Shown here: positions 28,228 to 39,546 of the stretch, one piece after another | Layout: each line of letters begins with the position of its first letter | Numbering within the stretch: the stretch's first letter is position 1 | Assembly: GCF_026213295.1 (NCBI RefSeq) | Contig: NC_079425.1 | Span: forward strand, 9,044,147 to 9,108,146 | Reading direction: 5' to 3' | Length of the DNA: 64,000 nucleotides | Origin: Gadus chalcogrammus | Lineage: Eukaryota > Chordata > Actinopteri > Gadiformes > Gadidae | Notes under the pieces: generated by a model | Told to the model about the DNA's origin: nothing | What the model saw: the letters and a program-made list of their open reading frames with translations, nothing else | Database searches by the model: none | Made by a program: the position numbers and the translations under genes

Positions 28228-28859
28228 GTCTGAATCCATATTTGCTGTCAGTTAGTCAATTGTGCTTATGGATGAATTTTAGTCTGGCAAGAGTTTTTCT
28301 AAGATTTTTGAAAATTGAGGAAGCAGTGAAACAGGCCTGTAGTTTGTGAAGTGGTGATTGTCTCCATTTTTGTACAGTAATCTTTTTGCAATTTTCATTT
28401 TTCTTACATGTGACATATTTATTTTTGTAATTTATTTACCAGTTTTAAATGATAAGTTTCAAGTGTGCGTAAGTGGTCTTGCAATTCCCTGTATGAAATG
28501 TTTAACTATTGTCATGTCAATGTCATCATTGTTAGTAGAAGTTTATGAACAATCTCTATAATTTCACTCTCTTCCACTGCTGTTAGAAATATTGATTTTG
28601 GATTAATGTCTATGAAATCATAAATATTGTCATCAGATCTCACAGAAACAGGGATTTTTTCAGCCAGTATTGGTCCAACATTTACAAAATAATTTTTTAA
28701 GCCATTAACTGCATCATCAATATTATCAATAGTCATATCATTTTCAATAAAGTCATGTGGATAATTAACTTGTCTAGAACCATTTCGAATAACACTGTTT
28801 AATATTTCACTTTCACACCCTTCCCAGGGCGAATAATCTCAAAGAAATAGGCTAGTGAG

Positions 28860-29720
28860 CCATCATGTAGCGTGTTCCGCTACCAGTTTAGCCAGATTTA
28901 TAGCCAATGGGGGAGAACCAACAGGAGCAACCCCTTCTAGGTCCTGCTTAACAGGTGTACCATTGGACTTATGCTTTGAAACAACTTTCACATTGATCTC
29001 CAACCCCTTAGCCAGAACAGCATCAGCCTCAAGTTTCTTTAACGATCCCCTTTTCAGAGGAGGTAGTCCTGGTTCCAACCCCAGTTTTAACTCAGTCCAT
29101 GGCACGAGTTACTGCACTGGCTGTGAAACACAAAAAAACTCTCGCAAAAACTCTTCTACGTAGCTCCCCAAATGAGCATGGCGATGAAGTCTCAAGAAGA
29201 GATGGGGCTACACTTCACCCTGTAACTGACAGAGAGGGTCTCACACCGCCACAACCTCCCCCTGCACCAAATCAGAGCACAAGTGAATTCTGTGCAAGGG
29301 AACATAATATTAGTCAAACAAATACTGCAGTACACTATCCCCAGTAGCAGGTCTGGTGTCTCCTAACACACAAACATAACGTTTGCCTGTTTTTCCTGCA
29401 ATGGACACTTGACCTTTAGTAATAAAGGGCTGATAGTCATAGCAAGGGCTTGGGCTGTTTGGGTTAATGTCAGGCTTCCCATAACTACTTCCGTCATACA
29501 TACGAGATGTGTATTAATGCCTGAACGTGGATGAATCAAGTTGCTTGGACACAAGGGTCTGCCAAAACTTAGTTTGTTTGTCACTGCAACGCAACTCCCT
29601 GAACCTTTGGTGGCTAGCGTCCGGGTTAGTTTATAAGCTTTCAACACTGCCGTTTTTACTACATTATAAGCTGAAACATTAGCATCCAAGGCCAAAAATG
29701 CCTCCAGTGCTCACCCTTTC
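28860..29720 (-). pseudogene. Ty3/Gypsy gag-protease remnant
   Basis: On the minus strand, 29695-29600 gives a gag-like segment (ALDANVSAYNVVKTAVLKAY) resembling the SCAN-like gag of fish Gypsy elements. Then 29470-29340 resembles the start of the aspartic protease (QPFITKGQVSIAG then VCVLGDTRPATG). The catalytic Asp-Thr-Gly triad reads Asp-Thr-Arg, so it is inactive. Downstream, 29130-29090 reads ASAVTRAM, like the linker after the protease. Stops and frameshifts separate these parts, and no long terminal repeats were seen. Confidence 0.58.
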
Positions 29721-30057
29721 AGAAGACACTGTAACAGCAAACTACTGATTACTGCAATACATCACAGATGAAACCTGAAACTAAACTCACTGCTGCCGGA
29801 TTGTAGTTCAACCATGCTCAGGTGAATATACTCCTAGCCACAGGACAAGACAATTTATTCCACTAGCAGTGCAGAGCACATATCCCAACATCTCCTATCT
29901 AATAACTTAACTCCCTGCTCCCTACCCAGAGAACATGAACAGGTATCTTTAAACGGGAGTAGTTGTGCAAATTCAAGTGTAGGCATCTCATACATTTAAA
30001 CATGTTGGTAAAATAATGCTAGAGGAGAAAAAGAGAAGCTACACTTTGGGACCTGTG

Positions 30058-30232
<175 letters not shown>

Positions 30233-32722
30233 TGTGAGAAAGACCCAAACACCTCTCTTAAAGATATCCCAACCTGCTACACATACAATAAACACATTTT
30301 ACACACAATCTACACACAACTTACACACATCATATGATCCTTCTGATTTATTTGAATGAATTCTTATTTGTTGTGTGCTGGCGATCGATGGGTCAGCGCT
30401 TTCAAGGAGCCAACGTTATGTTCAATCAAAGCACTATGGACAAACAGTGACTAGCACAGAAGTTGGGTTCAGATCAGGCAAACCATTCCAGCCATTCAAA
30501 GTCATGCAGGTCATTGCCAACGTGAGCATTGAAGTCTTGTAGGGGGAGCTTTTGCCAAGGTCGCACCCACCTTCAGCAACATGGCAAAATTCACTGTACT
30601 GCTGTTGCATATTTAAAAAGAAAAGTGCACAGATATCTCAGCCTATCCCTTTAATTTATTCAACAGACCTGCTGAAAGCATATTACCTCACTGGTGGGGA
30701 TGAAGCCAACGCTTTTAAGCCTACGTGACATTTACTCAAATTTGTATCTAATGATATCACAAGCCGTTGCTTACAAATTCCCCTCCATTCCATTCCTCTC
30801 ACCCTTAAACTAGTAAATAGTAAGTAAATCTCTCGAAGGATTGTAGGCATGCAGTCGATCAGAATCGACTGCATGGTCAGCATGACTCCTTCCCCTGCAC
30901 CGTGTCTACCGGGTAAGGGATGTGTAATAGTCTGGGAGTTTTATAACCTATTATAATGCGGTTTGGATATGGAGAAGGATTATGACAGTGAAGGAGTATG
31001 GGACACCAGGGGGCTGTTTACAGCCATCTGATGACTCCTACTGTAGAGTTGTGTAAACTCTGCATGAACCTCAACACCTTTCAGTCTGTGATGAATAGCC
31101 TGATCTATCTCAGACTCTGACCCATTGAGACGCACACATGCATACGCACACACAAGTACCTCCACACTACATATTTATCTTATTAGTATATTTATTTAAA
31201 TGTGGACCTTTTTACTCTGTGGACTGTTTTACTATCCGTTTAGTATTATGTGCTATTTTTATTTAAAAAAATCATTGACTGAGTGAACCGTTCCAAGAAT
31301 TCCAACTTGAACTTGAACTATTGTCTCCCTTGACAGTGTTGTGAATAGACCATTTAAGGGGCAAAATCTTCACCAAGCTTTCTTTATCTTAGAGGCACAC
31401 TAGAGGGCACCTTACACAGGGCATTCTATCCTAGGGGCACTGCAGAGGGCACTTTACGGCGCTTTCTCTACCCTAGAGGCACTTTAGAGGGAACATGGTT
31501 GTCGTTCCCCTGTGCATGCCACTGCAACCCTGTGGTTTGCCTTATTCATATCGATAAGACTATAACAAAGTGTTGTCAAGGTTTGAGTACAGACCTGTGT
31601 GGTTTAAGAGGGTTATCTCATTATCTACTTGCGTCATCACAGTGTCCATCAGTGCAATCAGCAACAGTTTGTAGTTTCAGGTGGGTGATCTCTGATGGTA
31701 AAGAGATAGCTGAGAAATAGTCAAAATAACAACACAGGGTTTGAGGAGAGCCGGCTGAGGTGGTGAACATCAGTCACCACTTTCAAAGGCCTTTACAACA
31801 TTGTTAACCCTTTCATAGCCAGAAAAGGAAACATCTTCTTTGTAGTAAAAGGTGGGAGGTCTCTCTCAGAGATGGACACGGCTCACCACTGCAGATCCTA
31901 TACCCCACTATGTTGAGGTTTTGCAAGAGACACATCTTGTCTTTCCAGCCATCACAGGAAAGCAGTTTCCTCGACAGACTCTTGGATACCAACTTGGTAT
32001 TTGTGGATACATCTGTTTTTTCTGGCTTCAAAATGGGGACTCCTCCTATTTGACTTTCTCTCATCTTTCTCTGTTTTTTCTCTGCCTAATCTTTGTTCTG
32101 CCTGTCATTCTTTCCAGGGGTAGGATAATAACAATCCTCTACTTTTGACTCCAAAATGTTGTTGTTGGTGTGGGCTGTGGAGTTTCCCCGTTCAGTCTCA
32201 CTGATTAGAAAATGGGGCACATCACAGAAGTGCCTTTCATTTCTAAGAAACTTCTTAGATGACTGTTTTGGAATACTTTTTGCTACACAATATGTTTTGC
32301 TGTACTATGGCCAATCTAATTATATAAAAACATAAAGCTCTTGTGCATGTACAAATGACGCATAGAAACAAAATGTCCCTCCATTTGAAATGGGTACAGC
32401 CAAACTTGAAGCTGTGTATTAATCATATTCCAACATATTCTAAAACAACCAGTAAAGAGCATGTTAGTGTAAAACACAATAAGGGGTTCTCAATGCCCGC
32501 CTTTTAAACACGATGCAGGAGTATTACAAAGTATTACGGCCTGTTGATCCAGGCCAGCCTTTATAGTCTTTACAGACCATATAGGCTGTAAAGACAAGAC
32601 ATGTTTTATCAATATCATAGGGGTATAGTGGGAGAGTAGGGAGGATAATGATGAAATTGACCTGCTCTGTCGAATGGAGAACTGACATAAAAAACGAATG
32701 AGATGAAAAATAATGTGTGAAC
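30233..32722. other. Intergenic DNA, no gene recognised
   Basis: Only short open frames without motifs. It holds a 42-bp tandem repeat near 31384, listed separately. No RNA gene recognised. Confidence 0.5.
31384..31500. repeat. Three degenerate copies of a 42-bp tandem repeat
   Basis: The word AG(A/G)GGCAC recurs at 31391, 31433 and 31475, exactly 42 bp apart, with AGAGGGCAC(C/T)TTAC between. The copies differ at several positions. Confidence 0.75.
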
Positions 32723-32793
32723 ACTCACTCACTCACTCACTCACTCACTCACTCACTCACTCACTCACTCACTCACTCACTCACTCACTCACT
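32723..32793. repeat. (ACTC)n tetranucleotide microsatellite
   Basis: About seventeen uninterrupted ACTC units followed by a decayed end (ACTAACTCTC). Confidence 0.97.
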
Positions 32794-35498
32794 AACTCTC
32801 ACACAAACTCAATCAGGAGGGCCAAAGCTTTTTCTTTGAGTGAAGAATATTGATAATAGCAACCGATAACAGAGGCTTTCCAGATAGCATTCCTGGAGAT
32901 CGACTCTCCGCAGCAACATGTGGAGAAGGATATCAGCTGCTGACAGTAAGCACTTACTCCAGCAGCACGCATCCTTGTAATGACAGACGGTTCAATATGC
33001 TGCCAACAAAACATTACAGCTGTCACTGAAGGAAACGGCATGATAATGCTCTGAACCTCTCAACAATGACCACCAAAGGAACCTGAGAATGGGTTCCCCT
33101 TTGGGTCCAGCACTCAAAAGTCTGCTCTAAAAATAAATGGATATGTGGATAAATTGTTGAGGGGTGGGAGTCATTGACTGACATGGTGACTTGGTGATCC
33201 ATTTTTTCATCCATCTTTGTCTGTGTATTATTTTATCCTCTATCATGACACCTACTTGATCGTTTGCTATGAGCTCGGTATGATGTTTGAAAGCTCGGTA
33301 TGAAATAAGAAGTTATTTGATGACACCAACCTTCCAGAGAATGAATTTAATACATTTAATAGTAGTGTGACCAAAAAGTAAAAAAGTAGAAAGCAAAAAA
33401 TGGTCCTTAGCTCTGTGCTCGATTGCCAGTGAGCTTTTTGCCCAAGTAGCTTCAATCAGAATCAGAAGAACCATCAGGATAAGAAGAACTATTACATCAA
33501 TGTTATAACTGATGACAATATAACTGACCTTCCACTGAAGGATTTTTACAAAATTAACCAACCGACCCTTGCATGATCTTTGATGGTGATTAGGCTCTTT
33601 TTGTATGCCTCCGGATCTAATGAAATAATTTGAGGAGCAGACTAATTAGCAGTCAAAACACTTATGTGTAATGATGTGGATATGGTTTTCTATCAGCTTC
33701 AGGGGAGCACAGAATTTTACCCCATGTTCTGTTTTTGTATGTATCCGGTATATCGGGTGTGATAATAAACACGTGGAGAGAAGGGGAAAGGGCGAGAGGG
33801 AGAGCGGGGGAGAGGGGGAGATCTTCTCATCGTTCAGAGCACCCCTTTTTATTTTTAAACGAGCTGAGTCATGGAGAACCTGAAGTTCTCTCTTGTGTTG
33901 GCACCTCAAACCTCAAACAACTGACTGATTTGCTAAGCGTTACTAATGAACCCTATAGGATATTGGCTGTACCATAGAGGCTGTAAAGACTTCCTGTTTC
34001 CCACTGTCGGAGGGAGATAGAGTGAGAGGAGGGAGGATATAGAAATTAAATAACCAGAAAACCTACGAATAGACCTACATGGTGGCCTGATGGGGCCTTG
34101 TAAAGATGTATTTATTTCTAATTGATTATAAAAGATTGACGCAATATCTTCTAAAAATATATGAGTGATACTATTGAGCTAATTGAAAATAGATACATTT
34201 TAAAACACAACATCAATTAGTTTTCTACTTTCAGTCCTCGGTTGAAAATTAGGCCTACTTGATTATGCGACTAGGCGCCACAGTGGAACTGCGTTATATA
34301 CGGGCTTTATGCGCCATCTGCTGGTGATATGCCCGCTTGTTCTGAAACAAAATTTCTTCACATGTTATATACAATTCAAACTTAAATAAGTTAATACAAA
34401 TGAAATAAAAATAATCATACACCATTTGGCCATTAAATGGGATATAACTAAAAATGTAAAAAACTGAAAACAATTTATTTAACAGCAAATTATTAAAATG
34501 GTGTAACCCAGAGGTGTAGATCACAAGAAGATCCACGCACCTGCTACCTCTCACATTGATTGCCTTCTAAATTGACTGAACGGTTCTTTAACCCGTATGT
34601 TTTAAATATAGTTATTTGGTAGACGATGCATTAGCCCATTTAGAGACGTTTCATTGCATACTTTTTGAACTTTTATCACTAAATAGGAAAGTTGGTGAGA
34701 ACAGAAAACCCCCCAAAATATGTTGCACGTTGTGTAACGTTATAAGATACACAAAATGTATCCATAAGAAAATAACACCATATTAATTGAAATTCGATTT
34801 TATTCATTATTATTTGATGTTGATGTGTTATTTTAATGATAAAAACATCATGAGGTTCTCCAACAGTGCTAAAGTAAGGACACGTATGGCACTTTGAGTG
34901 GATGTCTTTTGTGAGTTGTGAATGCTAATGCATGTCTTTCGGGGTTCACTTCAACGACCGAGCCTACAGCTCCGCTTTTGGTTGCTTGAGGGACTACCTA
35001 AAGGCAGGTATGACGGGTGACATGTCTTGGGAAGCTAGTGTGCCGTGTCTGTATTCCTCGGTGCCAGTCTGTGTGGGCAACAGAGAGGCCTCTTGGAGAT
35101 CTGTTGAAGATCGAGACAGAAAACGGTATCACCACCAGCGTTTTAGCAGATATGGGGCCGCCTACCTATCAACGAAACGTAAAATGCTGCATTAAGAAAA
35201 AACATAAGAGACTATCATATGAATGCACTGTTATATGTGGACTATTGTGGTATTTCCGGATTTCTTTAGATCATCTATTTTAGAATAGGTCAAGATGAAA
35301 TGAAGCGACAGTGTACAATGGGTTCAGTAAATTCCTATGTGTTGCATAGCATCAGCTAAGAAAAAAAATGCTTACTTCAATATTGAATCTTCACCATGGT
35401 GCTGATGTTTTATATAATTCACTACAGACTAGTAGACAATCATACAATCACACAGGACGGTTTCATCCCTTCTTTTTTCGAAGAAGATATGCGATTAT
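32794..35498. other. Intergenic DNA downstream of hnf4b
   Basis: No supported gene. It includes a short purine-rich stretch (33776-33825). The 3' UTR of hnf4b should lie here if the last exon at 35499-35623 is used. No convincing polyadenylation site was fixed on the minus strand. Confidence 0.45.
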
Positions 35499-38400
35499 TT
35501 ACTCCTTACATGAGGGTCTTGGAAGTATGACTGAGGTTAAGTGGCTCGGCAAAGATCTGTGTCCATACAAGTGGTCTGGGGTCAAGTTGCTGTCAGAAGG
35601 CATTGGCATAGATGGGAAAGACCCTGGGGAAAGTCAGAGTGTACAAGTCATTTTGGTTACTCGTTTACTCTCTTTCCACACTTCAATCAGGTCACTCTCT
35701 GGTGAAGATTTATAAATATCATATCTGATAGTTAAAAGCCTAAAGGCAGCATAACACCACAGTCCCTTTATGTTTAAATACACCATGTAAAATCAAAAAT
35801 CTCTTGTGTTCAGAGTCACGCTTATTTGGCATTGGCACGAGCCAAATACACATTGAGTACTCAGTACTGACCCAGGCTGGATCCCTGCTGGGCTGTGGCT
35901 CTCTCCCCCAGAAGCATCTCCAGCAGCAGACTGTCCACACTGGCCTCCCCAAGAAGTCTGGCCAGGTGGAGGTCCTCCACCATCTGCCAGGCTACACTCT
36001 GCAGTGCAGGCAATGTCAGCAGAAGCTCCCCAAAGCGCCCCCTCTGCCCGCTAGTCACCTCCTCCAGCAACACGTGTGCCTGGAAACGCAGATGGCGGAC
36101 TGTCTGAGGGCACCCCAAACCCAGGCAGTCTGTCAGAAGAAAAAACAAGGTTAGAAGAAGAAAGACTTTTAGAATGCTAGTGCTTTGGCTCTTCCTGATT
36201 GACTTCCAGCTAAAAATGGATGTCTCAGGATATCTGAGGTCTTGATGCTCAAAACTTTGTGAGATTTTTCCAGACCTACTTTAAGCTGCAAGTTTATGTT
36301 TGAGCTAGACCTACCAAAATAGCCTGAACGGAAGCAAGCCAATGTGTCCGGTCTTTATTGGAATTTTTTTGAGTTAACGTATGCAAATCTTTGCGACACT
36401 GAATGAAAAATTATAAATAGAATAAGGCTACTGTAACCTTCAGTTGTCTCTCCTACATCATCTGTACTGGCCTTCCAACCTCCCATCATCAAACCCGAAA
36501 AATAAACTACCTACCTTGTGTTTATCCTTATTGCCTTTTCATGTCCAACTACAGCAGGCACATGCACAATGCATACTTCAACATTGACGTTGAATTAAAT
36601 CCAATTTTATCATTATCTAATGTCAGTTAAATTTCTCAAATCCATTTGATCTGGTTGTATAAGCAAATTGCTAGGCTCAAAGGACATGCAGGAGTTTATC
36701 TGCCAGAAAAACCATAACAGCCCAACATTAATATGTTCTCATCTACCATTGTGAAACCAGGTCGTCTGGACTGACTGGAAGAATGAGGCTAAATGTTCCT
36801 GGCAAAATCCGTGTTTGTGTCTGCAAAGCACAGATGAGGTGTTGAGGGACTGACCTGGAGCGAAGAAGACAATGGTCCTGAGGCAGGTAATTCTTTGTCA
36901 GTGATGTCGAGCTCTCTCAGAGGTTTAACCAGCTCCTTGTGAATACGGAAAGCCACTCTGGACCTCCATCTCAGCACCTTGTACTGGAATAACAAAGTCA
37001 TTTCCTGCACAAGAAAAAATATGTGTTTAGGTAAAACTACAGATAACTTTCATTTGTCTGCATGAATTGGTCATTTGTGCTACGATATTAGTCAGACTAC
37101 ATTAAGGCCTAGCAGAATTTAAGAGATATACATGTTTTCTCCTGAAACCCTGATGAAATGTAATTGGCTAAACTACTGCAATTGGATGGGAGAGGGATAT
37201 TTTTTTTCCCATAAATTTAAAGAAACCTTATCAAAAACCTAATAATATTTCATTTCCAGGATTGAGCTTTTTCCACTGAATTAAATTGTGAAGGGTAAAA
37301 GGCACATCTAACCCAAAAGAATGAGGTCATTGTAAGGTAAGGAGCGCCTTGCCACTCCGAGGATAAGATGTTCTGCAGAGTGGGCTCGTAACAGGGCTAC
37401 CTGCACAAACCAGAGACACAGTTAGTTCACGTTTAGCTCAGAAGGGTAGTCATGCAAAGGCAGACAGGTAGTCATGCAAAACGTCGCCCACCACTGAAAA
37501 ATGTACACAAGTAGGTCCACCAAGGTAAATACACATGACTTTTGTCTTATAGTTTGTACACCATGTGTAAATTCGTAAGCTGTGATTTGGGCCGTTGGCA
37601 TCCATACCCTGTCATCTATTGGCAGACAGCAAAATTCAGGGATGCGCTTTGCCCATTCCACCAGCAGAAGGAGTTGCTGCTTCATGGAGTCAAACACGTC
37701 ACCGACGCAGGCTATCTTCTTGGTGCTGATGTCATAACTCTCTGGCGATAGCAGGGTTAGGAACTAAGGGTGGCAAATCAAATGAAGGATTTTGTGTTTG
37801 TGTGAGTGTGTGTGTGTGTGATGAAGAAGGAATGGGAATCATGTTGCATCAGTAGGTGTGGAAAGCCCTTGCGGTACGAGTCTTACAAAGTAGTATGGTG
37901 GCCTTGGCTCATCACTAACATCAGGATATAATATAAGTAATCCAAGATGGAAAATCCTCCTGCTTCATTAAGTGGTCTGTTTGTCAATCATCCAATTCAT
38001 TTCTGTTCATTCTTTCCACAAGAAACAGAGTGCTATCTGGTTGTTATTATGCATTTGAAGGTAATTGGACGTTGGCACACAATCCCAGACCTATAGCACT
38101 GCAATTAAATAGTCTATGATTAGATGGGGTCCCTGGGCAATTTGGTCGTTTCTAAGGAGTAACTGAATCTAGCCTACAGCTCGGATCTCCAGGGAGGTGA
38201 ATAAATGCCTATTGAATGTGCATTATTTTATCCCTACCATTGCTGTCCTCTTTCTGCTTGTTTTATAATGAAAAAGACCAGGTTGTGTGGGGAAATGTAA
38301 TAATTGAGTTGATTTCTGGTGTGTTGTATCAGTAAGTAAGCAGAGTGTAAGAGAGGTGTACCGTCTCGTTACCTGATGCACACAGGCCTCTGCCTGAAGC

Positions 38401-39514
38401 AGAACATTGATGGACAGAGTGCCCACTGCTACCTGACCCTCGGCTCTATGGCTACTGATGCGGTCGCGTTCATTCTGCACGGCTGAGGAGCACAAAAAAG
38501 ATTTAGTAACCATACCAACAACCTCAAATGGACTGAAATCTGTCGTCTTAACAACACTGTTGCCTTTAATTCCTCCTAGTCATTAACTGTGTGAGAAACA
38601 TGCTGGACAGAAAAGGCATTCACATGTTGCCAAACCTCTTAACGAGTGGTTATTAGGAGGGCAACCAGATGGGCTCGGCCTAGTTCCAATAGGCCTCACC
38701 AAGGTTGACAACAAGACCCCTGCCTCCAAGCAATCAGTCATCAGAGCTGCCTGCTCGGCAACCAATCTGCCTATCTGGGGCCTATTCATGGTGCTGGCGT
38801 ATGAGATAGACACCTGCCTGGCCTTCCATAATGACATAGCTCTATGTTACAGTGTCACAGATGATTCTTCTACGGACCATCAGTTAAGAGATGGATTGGA
38901 GTCATCTGAGCCATCTGAAAGACTAGCCTCTTCCTACTTTTTCAGCACCCTGTATGCCTTTATCTTGACAATCAAATAGTGTTTCTCCTTTAGACAAATA
39001 ATATTATGCACATCAATCATACATACAATAATTTTACATGCTGATATTTCTGTAGCACTATAAAACCTATGTAATGGCATTAAATGTGCAAAAGATGAAT
39101 ACTTTTTCGAAATGGTGGGCAGTGGGAGATGGTATATTTCCCTTGTTTAACAAAGTTATACTTCAAGAAAAGTGATTGAAATGTTTAGATCAGTAGTATG
39201 TTGACATTTCACTGGTGCCGAAAAGCGTAGGTCATTGTTCTTTAAACTCTCACCTATAGTACCCTTTGAACTAAATGTTCTATTGAAGGGATGTATCATA
39301 ACTTTGTTTCATGTACCATACTCCTGTATTGGGATATGGAGAATGAAATCTCTGCACTGAAGCTACCGAGCAAATATTTGGCCGTACAAAGGCATGTTAA
39401 TTATTCATGAGAGGAGCCCAGTCATGGCCCCTCGAATCCCCATCTCTTTCCTCGACTTATCTATGGCAGCTAATGGCGCGCACACACATACACACAAACA
39501 CACGAACACACACG

Positions 39515-39546
<32 letters not shown>

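Larger units (their letters stand above)
25207..28740 (-). pseudogene. Reverse transcriptase remnant of the antisense LINE
   Basis: The N-terminal part (28512-28736) carries the NGLKNYFVNVGP motif. The catalytic part (26381-26800) has KAFDT-type, VPQGSVSGP and FADDTN motifs. The C-terminal part at about 25700-26330 gives GVNIERVYVNKFLGV-like and LAQIMFKARNKLLPG-like text broken by stops and frameshifts. The reading is interrupted at 26809-28227 by the hAT insertion. Confidence 0.72.
23481..28830 (-). mobile_element. Antisense LINE (CR1/Jockey-group), split by two hAT insertions
   Basis: Pieces at 23481-23613, 25207-26808 and 28236-28830 form one element read on the minus strand. Its 3' end is at 23481, where (TTGA)n marks the short-repeat tail typical of this group. 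Its 5' end is truncated near 28830. The minus strand encodes a reverse transcriptase around the motif FADDT (26432-26446), preceded by DVPQGSVSGPIIFILFINDI. Farther upstream a conserved linker (NYFVNVGPILAEKI, near 28690-28650) is on the other side of the second hAT. Removing the two insertions restores a continuous element order. Frameshifts make it inactive. The clade assignment is by motif memory. Confidence 0.78.
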
